Positions 24,418-35,570 of a DNA stretch of 64,000 nt are shown one piece after another. How positions within the stretch are numbered: position 1 is the stretch's first letter; every line of letters starts with the position of its first letter. Position numbers and translations under genes: made by a program. The notes under the pieces are model-generated. The model had not been told where the DNA came from. It saw only the letters and a program-made list of their open reading frames with translations, and made no database searches. The stretch spans positions 49,022,494-49,086,493 of the forward strand of contig NC_053045.1 in NCBI RefSeq assembly GCF_003473485.1, given 5' to 3'. The DNA comes from Medicago truncatula (lineage: Eukaryota; Streptophyta; Magnoliopsida; Fabales; Fabaceae).

Positions 24418-24850
24418 TTTTTTTGAAACAACAAATTTTATTAAACAACTAGATCTCTGCTCAAGACGAACAGAGACAGGTGAAATTGAGACTACAAACA
24501 AGAGGCATCGTATATAGGCGGAACACCCGAAAATAAACACCCTAAATAACACCATGAGGACAACACCCACCAAAATACATATCACCACCTAGAACAGACT
24601 CATGCACGAAAACAACCGTTGTAAAAACGATATCCAACCACCCATCGTCATTACTCACCCCTTTAGAAAAACACCCCTCAGAATAAAACTCCCGATCATG
24701 AACACCAAACCTGAGCCACCTCCGCAAAGCTCCTATTCGAAAGATCATTCAGCTTCCACCACCTCTCGACCTCTGATCCATCGAAAGAAACCATAAAAAG
24801 CCCAAAACCTAATTTGAGCCAAAGAACTTACTTCCGATCTCGAATCAAAA
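24418..24850 (-). mobile_element. probable LINE 3' end
   Basis: A run of T on the plus strand (poly-A on the minus) precedes AACAACAAATTTTATTAAAC and a region of different base composition with CCACC-rich text. This is the usual look of a 5'-truncated LINE tail inserted on the minus strand. No RT domain remains, so the call is tentative. Confidence 0.35.
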
Positions 24851-25224
24851 GTGATCTTCCCTCCAGACTATATTTTAGATTAATATGTTGTATGGTCGGT
24901 CACTCTTTGTCAACCGTGAATGATCTTCAGACTTACCATGATGTAACAATGTTTTTTTTTTTTTTTTAAGGATGATCCAACAATGTTAAATTGCAAAACA
25001 TTATCATTACTAAATTAAATAAATTACATTGTGTTATATCAGCCACCTTGATATAAAATTACATTACATTGTATCAACCATCTTGAATTATATATTTTTA
25101 TAGTCATATTCTTGGATACATGGTCCTTCGACCTTCTTTCCCCTGTCTTATTATTATTATTTTTTAAAATCTCATTTGCTCTTTCATTGCGATTTTAGAG
25201 AGTTTTGGTTAAGAGGGGGTTGAC

Positions 25225-27868
25225 ATGGAAGAACGTTATGAGCCATTAGAGGAACTTTATTATTTTTTGAATCAGCAAGTGAAGGAATCTGGTATTGCTA
25301 GGTTGGCTAAAGACAAAAATACTGGCGAGCTTGTTGCTCTCAAATACATAGAGAGGGGCAAAAAGGTAAACATATAATTTTTCCTGATTAAATTGATTTT
25401 TTCTTGAACTCTTTGTCAAGCTTAAGTAGCTTTCCTAATCACCCTCAGCAGTCAGCAACACTCTGGAGAAGTGTACTGTTACTGTATTAACAAAGCTTAA
25501 TTAATTAGCTTAAACTCTTCATTAAGGATATTCTGTTCAAGAAGTTTCAATCAAATTATTTCTGATACCAGATTGATGAGAGTGTCCAGAGGGACATAAT
25601 TAACCACAGATCATTAAGGCATCCTAATATTATCAGATTCAAAGAGGTAACAGTTTTTCTTTCTTAAACTGTTTCTTCATTAGGTTTGTAGGGCCATTAT
25701 GAATGCAGTATTTGGTTATCTGTATTACTTCATGCTTACTGCTCTCATTTTACACACTTCTTTGAATTTATCTCAGAATGAGATTTGATTGGTTCATAAT
25801 GAAATGCGACCAACTCATAAAGAAATTCATGTATAATCTGTAGTTCACTTGGTACAATAAGTTATTATAGTTGACGGGAAGCTAGTTTGGATAATTTTCT
25901 TTTGCTAATTCCTATAGAAAAATATATTTAAAATGATCTTACAGTGACCATGAACATCCTAGCTACTAGCATCTTTGTACTATTGAAATTTGATCATTCT
26001 GCGCTAAAAGTTATACGGTGTTGTGCATCATTACTAAAAGAAAGGTCATAATCATTTGCATCGGTGAAACTAGATTCCAATTTGTATTATTGAGAGCTTT
26101 CAGAAGTTATAACAAAATGATGAATTAGATATCTGTTCTGCAGGTCTTGCTTACTCCTTCTCATCTAGTCATTGTCTTGGAGTATGCTGCGGGTGGTGAA
26201 CTCTTGAAGAGGATACGCACCACTGGTCGATTTAGTGAAGACGAGGTTATAGAACTAAGAGTAGTGTTATTTGAACAACCAAATGAGACAACTTTTTTTT
26301 CCTCTCTTTTCATTGGTCAAAAACAATGGAGAGAGAAAGTTGTCACAAAGTGGTTGTACAAATATCATTTCTCTAGAACTAATGTGTTGAAATTGAACTG
26401 TTGTTTTTCATTTTTAAAAAAATTGTATACACGAATAAGTTATTCACATTGAAATTTTCCTATATTTGTTACAGGCAAGATGTTTATTCCAACAGCTAAT
26501 ATCTGGTGTTAGCTACTGTCATTCAATGGTATGCATGCGCTTAGAATTCATTGTGTTCTTCATTAAAACCACATGTCTTATACTATGCTTTGTGCTGTAG
26601 GAAATTTGTCATACAGGTCTGAAATTGGAAAACACTCTATTGGATGGAAATCCATCCCCTCAGCTTAAAATTTTCAATTTTGATTACTCCAAGGTTAACA
26701 ATATTTCACATAAAATGATCCTTTTTGGAGATATATCATATTATGATATCTTATATTATATCCAAGGTTAATAGTATTTGTTAATTTTTTTCATCAAATT
26801 CAATATTCAATTGCAGTCAACAATATTGCACTCTCAACCAAAGGCAGCAGTTGGATCTCCGTCATACATTACTCCTGAGGTTCTGTTACAAAAGGAGTAC
26901 GACAGAAAGGTGCCTGAGATTTTCTCTATCATTTTCGATTAAAAACTACGTTTCAAACTACTTCTTATGGCTTAAACAACCATGGTTTAACAATTGACAA
27001 ATAGTAATAGTACAGTCTCGTATTGATTAAAAAGTTCACGGTTTAGTAAAAAATGTCGATTCAGTTAGTGTTTTTGGCTCTTGTGTAGATTGCAGATATG
27101 TGGTCCTGTGGTGTGACACTTTATGTTATGCTAGTTGGTGCATATCCATTTGAAGAACCAGAAGATCATAGGAATTTCAGAAAGACTATTGGGGTGAGTA
27201 CTTATTGAGCTTGAACTTAAAAAATGCCATTGTGAATAATTTCCGATACCAGGAAATTTTAACTCTGATTCTCTCTGGTTGGTAGAGAATAATAGGTGTT
27301 CAATACTCCATACCCGACGATGTACATATTTCAGTCGAGTGTAGGAACCTTCTATCTCGCATCTTTGTTGCCGATCCTGCCAAGGTATGTACCAATGTAA
27401 CATTAACTGATGTTATTAAAAGATACAAACATTATACTTATATTATGCATACAACCTATAGCATTAGAATTACAAATATTCATGGTAATTGCCTAAGATA
27501 CGGAAAATAATTTAACTAAATCAACCGTGGTAATGAAACACCTCTAACATCACTCATCGAATTAATGCAAATAAAGGATAGATTAGATCTTTTATAACGA
27601 GATTGTGTTCATTTTACAAACTAATTATTTATGATCCTTGATAAAGAGGATCACCATCCCAGAGATAAAACAGGACCCTTGGTTTTTGAAGAATTTGCCT
27701 GAAGAGATAATTGAAGCTGAAAAAAAAGGTTATGTGGAAACAAAGATGGACCAACCAAGCCAAAATGTAGAAGAAATCATGAGGATCATACAAGAAGCGA
27801 GGGTACAAGGATCGAAAGCTGGCGATGGTGGTGAAGCTGGCACCGGTTCCATGAACGTCAGAAGATGA
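25225..27868 (+). CDS. SnRK2-like pseudokinase (degenerate tandem copy)
   Basis: Nine exons in the same structure as the SnRK2 at 31224: 25225-25365, 25572-25646, 26144-26245, 26475-26528, 26601-26693, 26817-26909, 27089-27193, 27286-27384 and 27647-27868. The frame is open for 327 aa and splice sites are GT/AG. Catalytic motifs are lost: the Gly-rich loop (LGSGNFGVA in the sister) is replaced by an unrelated YYFLNQQ-type segment six residues longer; HRDLK reads HTGLK; DFGYSK reads NFDYSK; APE reads TPE. The Lys in VALKYIERG remains. A premature TGA at 27866 removes the acidic C-terminal tail, still readable in frame to 27913. It should have no kinase activity; it is either a young pseudogene or a pseudokinase. 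Confidence 0.8.
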
Positions 27869-28771
27869 GATGACGATGAAATTGATGTCAGGGATGACTA
27901 TGAAAATGTGTGATTGAGGCCTTCATTTGGTGAATGGATGGCATTCTACCTTTTCTGTTGGCATTGTATTTGAAGTAATTTTTATCCAAAAAAAAATAAA
28001 AATATAAGTGGTAACTAACTCAGTAATCAGTAGTTCTATCATACTTATATATAATAGTAAGGCTGAACCTCGCGAAAATTAATTCAACGACAACATCGCA
28101 ACACTAGTTCCAAACAAGTTTTTGAAAAGTGTCAAAAAATTTCAATCCACTACTTGCTTGATATCGGGCCATTCCTGAAATTTAATTGGTTGAGCCAAGT
28201 TCCGTCGGGAAGCTATTTGTCGCTACAAACAGCACTGCTATGTATATAAACACCCATTTTATTCTCTGAATAAGTGAGACAATGTTAATTTCAAGTCCAA
28301 TGCTAGTCTTTAAGATTATATTTACAATTTCAATATTTTTAAAGTGACAACGTCTCTCACATTCAACAACAAAAATAGTTTTTGTACATATATTTTGCCA
28401 AAAAAATATGGATTGCATGAGTTTTTGTGAGATAATACCTAGTATAGATCATTGATATGCTTAATTTTAATGGATATTATTGATATGCTTATCGAGTTAA
28501 GACTTACTAGTATATAGTTTTTTTTTATAAAAAATAAATTACTAACCGTTTTTCAACAAACAAACAGAAAATAACCAATACCGTTATGGACTAAATCTCA
28601 GATAAAAGAATATCCTTCTCCTAATTTCCAATTTATAAACTAAACCTCTCTTTCTACTTTAGGATTCATGCTTCTGAACATTTCCAAAGAAACCCTTTCT
28701 TTCTCCTTTTGATTCTTTAAACACTAATCCTTTTACTCCTCCTCCTCCTAGAAGATATTCAGAGAAAAAGA
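27869..28771. other. intergenic between SnRK2-like and LBD genes
   Basis: The first 45 bp are the now untranslated acidic-tail codons of the SnRK2-like copy, followed by its 3' UTR. The last about 150 bp are the LBD promoter and leader, with a TTTATAAA box at 28632-28639, roughly 135 bp before the ATG. Nothing else recognised. Confidence 0.45.
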
Positions 28772-29242
28772 ATGGTTTGTGCAGCATGCAAATATCAAAG
28801 AAGAAAGTGTTCTCCAAGTTGCGATTTAGCTCCTTATTTTCCAGCCGATAAACCAGAAATCTTCTACAAGGCTCATCGTTTGTTTGGTGTTTCCAACATG
28901 GTGAAGATGCTAAAGAATATTGATGATGAACATCTAAAAGATGAAGCAATGAAATCAATTATCTTTGAGTCGGATATGCGTGCAAGATTCCCTGCTACTG
29001 GATGTCTCGGTGTTATTCATATGTACGGAGGCATGTTAAAGAAGTCTGTTGATGAGTTAGATCATGTAAGAAATCTACTAGCTTATTGTAAACAACATAA
29101 TCTTTCTTCTGCACCTTCTACTAGTTCTCATTTTTCAAATACTCCAATTGGTGCAAATTTGAATACAAGTTTTATGGATTCAACAAAGGAAGCACAGCTG
29201 AATGGTGACAATGGTGGTGTTGATCCACAGGGAAAACCTTAA
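28772..29242 (+). CDS. LOB-domain (LBD) transcription factor, class I
   Basis: Single-exon ORF of 156 aa. Residues 3-17 form the LOB zinc-binding motif CX2CX6CX3C (CAACKYQRRKCSPSC), followed by APYFPADKPEIF. The GAS-like block (FYKAHRLFGVSNMVKMLKNI) comes at about 30-50. The family's leucine-zipper-like stretch is only partly kept around KKSVDELDHVRNLLAY. The C-terminal 45 residues are Ser/Asn/Gly-rich and not conserved. It resembles LBD22/LBD27-type proteins. LBD factors bind GCGGCG-type sites and act in organ boundaries, root and pollen development; this one's role is unknown. It lies between the two SnRK2 copies, in the same orientation. Confidence 0.88.
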   Translation: MVCAACKYQRRKCSPSCDLAPYFPADKPEIFYKAHRLFGVSNMVKMLKNIDDEHLKDEAMKSIIFESDMRARFPATGCLGVIHMYGGMLKKSVDELDHVRNLLAYCKQHNLSSAPSTSSHFSNTPIGANLNTSFMDSTKEAQLNGDNGGVDPQGKP

Positions 29243-31223
29243 GTGAGCAAATTATTCTATGTTTTTCTGGCCAATTGGTTAAGATCATGTGTATCATTTT
29301 ATTTCAAATTCAAGAATCAAGATTATTTTAATTCTTTAGTGGTATCTTTCTTTGTTTTTTGGTATATTCAGCTGTATCTTTCTCTCAGTGTATGGTGTAT
29401 ATTGCGATATAAGAAATTAAAGGGAAACCATTGTTACATCATTATAAGTTGTATAGTTTAGATTTGGCCTCTATTTTGCAATGCCAAGTTACTTGCTTAT
29501 AGTGCATGCTTACAACGAATAAGGTTGTATGATTGTAGTAGAATTGTTTAATAACGATTATTTCTCTTACGAGTTTACACATTTTACTACTTATAGGGTT
29601 TTGTTAAACACTATTTAAAGTTTTTGAACATATATGTAGCTTCCATAGGAGACTTTAAAAGAATAAAAGAACGAAAATCTTTATCATTAAGTTTCATTAC
29701 AAGATACCTAAAATTTGAGTTTACGATTGAGGCAGCTGAGTAAACTAAGTTTCATTTCCAATACCTAAAATTTGAGTTTATGGTTGAGGCAGCTCAAAAT
29801 TAATACCTAGATTTGGGAAATTGTAGGATTTGTCCCTTATAAATATATGTTATCGTCGACTCTCATCTAATTTGGAACTCTTTAACAATGAGATTACAAC
29901 AAAGTATTTTGATGCTTTCAAAATTAAATAGATAATGATCAATATAGAGTAGTAACAATTTCACTAGAACAACGATTTAATGTGTGTCACTCTTGATGAT
30001 TTTTTCGAGAATAAAAGAGAAGAATGTTGCAAAATTTAACAGAAAAGAAACTAATGAGTGAGGGATAAGTACAAGAAAAACAAACATTTAAATTGGGTAA
30101 GTTATGGTTGTATGTAGAGTAATATTTTTTCAATAATTTAAATTATAAAAATGATGACAAATTGGTATTAAATAATAAACTTGGGCGTCGAAATTAGTAT
30201 ATGCATGAATTTAGACCCTTAAAATTGGTATATGTAAGAATTTGAACCTTTAAACATGATATATGTAGGAATTTAGCCTCTTAGCGGCATAGTTTGTTGA
30301 TCTTTTGTTTTTCACTAATGTGTAATTTTTTAATATTATGTAAAGAAATTTATTTAGTTCAAAATTTTAAATTTGATTAAAATTTGGATCCTTAAACATT
30401 TCTATTCAATATATTTTGAAAGAATTTGGACCCCGGAAATTGAAGGCCACATGTAATATGTCATCTAGCACTTAGGCGCAATCGGCATGCATATTTATGT
30501 TACTAAACATAGTCACACTATCAACTATCTAAAAAAGTTGTTATTATTTTTCTTTTATGTTAACCTCCAATTTCTCAAAAAAGGGGTTTCACGCAAGTTA
30601 AATACAGTCAATTAAAATGGTTTCACCCAAAAATCAAACTCTGATTAAAAAAACTCGTTGAGGTTGTTATTTTACTTGAGGCTTCACCTACATTCAAATT
30701 CAATACAGCAGACACAAAAATAAAGAAATGAAATTCCAACTATATAGTCTTTCATTAATACACGGCAATAACCTCCAAAGTCCAATCCAATAATTACCTC
30801 TCCTTCTTCCTATACTATACACCATACATCATTTTTTGTATTTAAAAATATATTCATGAAAGCAACTTCTCCTATCATCAATACAATAACATTCCACTCC
30901 TAACTTTGGAACTCATTAAAAACATACCATAAATAACTTTATTGAGGTAAGCCTTCACTTCTAACTGTAACTCTTTTGATTCCCTTTTAATTATGTCATT
31001 GAACTTTTCTTTATCTTTGTATCTGTCATTTTCATATTAAATTACAAAACATTATCATAACCAAAATAATTTTAATTATCTACATTATATTATATCAGCC
31101 ACCTTGAATTATATATAATTTTTATAGACATAGTCTTTTTATATGGGGTCCTTTGTCTCTGTCTTTTTTATCTCATTAGTTCTTTGTTTTCAGTTTTAGA
31201 GAGTTTTTGTTAAGAGGGTTGAC
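29243..31223. other. intergenic, AT-rich
   Basis: LBD 3' flank, then a diverged direct repeat (29689-29794), then AT-rich DNA. The last about 170 bp are the promoter of the intact SnRK2 gene and match the promoter of the degenerate copy. No gene seen. Confidence 0.5.
29689..29794. repeat. diverged direct repeat of about 48 bp
   Basis: AAGTTTCATT followed by ATACCTAAAATTTGAGTTTA and TTGAGGCAGCT occurs twice (29689-29737 and 29747-29794) with a few differences. Confidence 0.75.
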
Positions 31224-34200
31224 ATGGAAGAAAGATATGAGCCATTGAAGGAACTTGGTTCTGGAAATTTTGGTGTTGCTAGGTTGGCTAAAGACAAAAA
31301 TACTGGGGAACTTGTTGCTCTCAAATACATAGAGAGGGGTAAAAAGGTAAAATTTTCATTCTTTTTTCCCTGCCCATGAATTTAATTTCACTAATGCTGT
31401 TTTCTTGAGTAATCTTGTTACTTTTCTTGAATATTTGTGATGCTGATATGAATATAATGTTTCTTGGTAAATAGTTAATTTATTTGGAAATTAATTAATG
31501 AATTATTTTGTTAATTTTGTTATTTAGTAGTATAATTTTTAGCTATAGATTGTTAAATGGTTATATTCTTGCATTCTATTTTGGAGATTGTACTTTTGAA
31601 TGGAATGGAATTTAGTGATATTCACAAATTTTTTCATTGAATTGAGTGAGTTTTTTGTTGCTTTCTCTATCAAGCTTAAATTTTACATCAGGGATTTTTT
31701 TTTTCATTCAACTTCTTTCTTATATGTGTTTGTTCTAAGTGAGTTTGTGGCTGTGATGCCAGATTGATGAGAATGTTCAAAGGGAGATAATTAACCACCG
31801 ATCGTTAAGGCATCCTAATATTATCAGATTCAAAGAGGTAACAGTTTTTCCTTCCTTAAACTGTTTCTTCATTAGGTTTGGAGGGGCATTTTGACTGTAG
31901 TATTTGGTTTTCTGCATTACTTTATGATTAAATGCTTGAAACTTATCTCGAAAGAGATTTGACTTGTTCCTAGTTTAATGTGACCGACTCATAAAGAAAT
32001 CCAGGTATAATTTGTAGTTCCCTAATGAGTAATTACCATTGACATAAAGTTAGTTTGGATAATTTTCTTTTGCTAATTCTTGTAGAAAAGAAAATGTTAA
32101 AATGATCTTACAATAAACATGAATATTCCAGCTACTAGCATCTTTCATAAGTTGATATTAATTTTTGCGCCTCAGTTTTTCCAAAAGTTCTCTCAGTTAG
32201 CTTCTTTACATTACTCCTAATCGAAATTGGATCACAATGTGCAATAAGTTATATGGTGCAGTGCATTATTACCGAAAGAAAGAAAGAAGGTCATATTCCT
32301 TTGCATTGAGATAATTACTGCTGATAATACGCGAAATTTTATGTTACATACCATCGTATCTTGCAATATTTCTTAACAAAATCGTGCAAAGCCAATATCA
32401 TTACTTTGAAAATATCTGCATTACAGTAACTAGAAGCAGGTTAGCAACTAAGTCTTATCCCATTAATATAGATTGTACCTTCAAAAATAAACAATAGTTG
32501 CTGAATAAGTATAACTTCTTGCATGTAATGTTGTGTTTCGTTGAACTGTTCTTTTACATTGAATCGGTGAAGCACGATTCCAATTCGTACTATTCAGAGC
32601 TTTCAGAAGTTATAATTGAATGATGAATATTGAGATATCTGTTCTGCAGGTCTTGCTGACACCTTCTCATCTAGCCATTGTCTTGGAGTATGCTTCTGGT
32701 GGTGAACTCTTCGAGAGGATATGCTCCGCTGGTCGATTTAGTGAAGATGAGGTTATAGAATTAATGTGCTTGAATTGAACTGTTGTTTTTCCTTTTGAAA
32801 AATTTGTATACACGAATACGTTATTCACATTGAAACTTACCAAGTGGACAATTTTCCTATATTTCAGGCAAGATATTTCTTCCAACAGCTAATATCCGGT
32901 GTTAGCTACTGTCATTCAATGGTATGCATAAACACAGAAATTGCTGTGTTCTTCATTACAAATTCGTGTCTTATATTACGCTTCGTGTTGCAGGAAATTT
33001 GTCATAGAGATCTGAAATTGGAAAACACTCTCTTGGATGGAAATCCATCCCCTCGGCTTAAAATTTGTGACTTTGGTTACTCCAAGGTTAATATTATTTC
33101 ACTTATATGAACCTTTATGGAGATATGTCATATTATGATATCTTATACTATATCCATGGTTAATAGTATTTGACTACTTGTTGCTTCAAAAAAAAAAAAG
33201 ACTATTTGTTAATTTTCACATTTTACAGTCTGCAATACTGCACTCTCAACCAAAGTCAACAGTTGGAACTCCTGCATACATTGCTCCCGAGGTTCTGTCA
33301 CGAAAGGAGTACGATGGAAAGGTACCTGAGATTTTCTCTCTCATTTTCTTGAGGGCCTAAAAAATCATGTCAAGCCACATTTTATTTCTATTAACAGCCA
33401 TGGTTTAACAATTGACACATAGTAATATTACAGTCCCGGATCGAATAAACGGTTTACCGTTTTAATCCGAAAGTTTCGACCGGTAAATGTTTTTGGCTCT
33501 TGTGTAGATTGCAGATGTTTGGTCTTGTGGTGTGACACTCTATGTCATGCTAGTTGGTGCATATCCATTTGAAGAACCAGAAGATCCTAGAAATTTCAGA
33601 AAGACTATTGGGGTGAGTACTTATTTAGCTTGAACTTAAAAAATGCCATTATGAATAATTTATGATACCAGGAAATTTTAACTCTGATTCTCTCTGGTTG
33701 GTAGAGAATAATAGGTGTTCAATACTCCATTCCCGACTATGTACGCATTTCTGCAGAGTGCAGAAATCTTCTGTCTCGCATCTTTGTTGCCGATCCTGCC
33801 AAGGTATGTATAATTTATCAATTCTATAAAAAGCATACAAACATAATTATATTATACATACAGCCTAAAATATAAGAACTATGAATGAAAAATATTTTAA
33901 CTGATCAACCAAAGTAATGAAGTTCCTCTAACATAACTGATAGAATTAAAATAAATAAAAGACTTAGATCTTGTATAATGAGATTATATATGTTCGTTTT
34001 TCGAACTAATTATTTCTGATCCTTGTTAAAGAGGGTCACCATCCCAGAGATCAAACAGAATCCTTGGTTTTTGAAGAATATGCCTAAAGAGATAATTGAA
34101 GCTGAAAGAAAAGGTTATATGGAAACAAAGAAGGACCAACCAAGCCAAAGTGTGGAAGAAATCATGAGGATCATACAAGAGGCAAGGATACCGGGACAAG

Positions 34201-34301
34201 GATCTAAAGTCGGTGATGGTACTGGTCAAGCTAGCACCGGTTCAATGAACATGGACGATGACGAGGAAATTGATGTCAGTGGTGAATATGAAAATGTCTG
34301 A
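31224..34301 (+). CDS. SnRK2: SnRK2 serine/threonine protein kinase
   Basis: Nine exons: 31224-31346, 31763-31837, 32650-32751, 32868-32921, 32994-33086, 33229-33321, 33508-33612, 33705-33803 and 34032-34301. All GT..AG introns are in phase 0, giving a 337-aa protein of normal SnRK2 size. Kinase motifs are complete: LGSGNFGVA loop, VALKYIERG lysine, HRDLKLEN catalytic loop, DFGYSK, activation loop with [21 protein letters not shown], and APE. The C-terminal SnRK2 box [14 protein letters not shown] is followed by an acidic tail ([15 protein letters not shown]). It resembles soybean SPK-3/4 and looks like subclass I/II rather than the strongly ABA-activated subclass III. SnRK2s act in osmotic stress and ABA signalling. 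The degenerate sister gene 5' of it marks a local duplication. Confidence 0.93.
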
Positions 34302-35096
34302 TTGGATGGCTGTATTGTTTATTAGACAAGATCTGCATTATTATCAACATTTACCACACTGCAACATTCAGCTCTAAAGATGCACACACTATACCTAGGT
34401 TTGAAATAGAGTTTGTGTTTATTTGAGTGTGAATAACATTTGATAAAAAGGCTTGAACTGGTTTTCATTGATCAGTAAATCCCAAACTAAAGGAAAAATG
34501 GTTTGATACACAGTTTATGAGCACTTCCAAAACTTTGGTTTTATGAAAAATGTACATTTGCTACATTCACTTGACTTTTTCCAGACATAAAAGTTACATC
34601 ATTTTAATAGATACAAGGTTGTCAAAATCAAGATTATCGGCAAATTTGTGTTGCCTATATGAAATCGATTCATAAACTCGGCTAGTAGATATGTACGAGT
34701 TACTGAATATGAAAGTAATACTAAAAATAATATATATATATAAACATATTTTATTTATTTTTTGGCATTAGAGTTCAGCATTAAATCATTCATTCATATA
34801 GGACTACTGAAGTAATTTTCCTTATCAAAATGGTGCGTGATTTCAATGTAGAGCACATAGACTCACATTGATATAAGATCTGATTTGGTCCTTAACAAGA
34901 CAAAAAACGTGACGATATTTTGTAGGACTTTATAAGATATGAAGGCACCAACATCAAGCATGCCTTAAATTAAGAGATAAATTGTATTAATTGAATGTGG
35001 AAAACTTGGGTTGCTGAGATAGTCAGAGATTGAGATGTGATGATTTTGGCGTATGTGAAAAATTGACAAAAAATATTATTATGAATCGGAGGGATT
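34302..35096. other. intergenic, 3' flank of SnRK2
   Basis: SnRK2 3' UTR and AT-rich spacer. A run of six T on the minus strand (35068-35073), 23 nt past the tRNA 3' end, is the likely Pol III terminator of the tRNA gene. Nothing else recognised. Confidence 0.5.
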
Positions 35097-35168
35097 TGAA
35101 CCCGACGTGAATCGAACACGCAACCTTCTGATCTGGAGTCAGACGCGCTACCATTGCGCCACGGATCC
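35097..35168 (-). tRNA. tRNA-Trp (CCA anticodon)
   Basis: 72-nt minus-strand gene beginning GGATCCGTGGCGCAATGGTA (box A GTGGCGCAATGG) with the anticodon loop CTCCAGA, giving CCA, and box B GGTTGCGTGTTCGATTCACG. The acceptor stem GGATCCG pairs with CGGGTTC (with G-U pairs), as in nuclear plant tRNA-Trp. No intron. A T-run terminator lies downstream. Encoded CCA is absent, as expected. Confidence 0.95.
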
Positions 35169-35570
35169 GATTGATGTTAGGGTAGAGAAATAATAATATA
35201 CAATGCAATGCTAAAGTGTTTATTTTTGACAGAAACCGAACTATGTTTTCTTAACTTAACCATGACATGATGTAAAATGCTTGCTTGCTATATTTTCTTG
35301 CTTTATAGAGTGATAAAATGGCAGAAATAGTCATAATCTGACCCACAACATCTCTATCTAATTCAGCCAGCATCAATCATATAATATCAATTTGTACTCA
35401 ACATATAATTAATTCACAATATGCTTTTTTTATTTATGTTAGAGCAATGAGTTTAACTTCTCCAAGATTCAAACATTACAAGAATTGGTGAAGAATTGAA
35501 CTCAAGATACATATTTAGCATATAACACACATAAATAACACAGTGGTCAACATATATATCACACTTTGTT
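35169..35570. other. intergenic, HAK5 3' flank
   Basis: Between the tRNA and the HAK gene; contains the 3' UTR of the minus-strand transporter. No other feature. Confidence 0.4.

Larger units (their letters stand above)
22498..25224. other. intergenic, AT-rich, with two repeats listed separately
   Basis: Between the solo LTR and the first SnRK2 gene. It holds the 68-bp duplication (23241-23376) and a LINE-like tail (24418-24850). The last about 200 bp are the promoter of the SnRK2-like gene and match the promoter of the second SnRK2 copy (shared TTATATCAGCCACCTTGA block), here with an extra tandem copy of a segment of about 45 bp. Confidence 0.5.
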
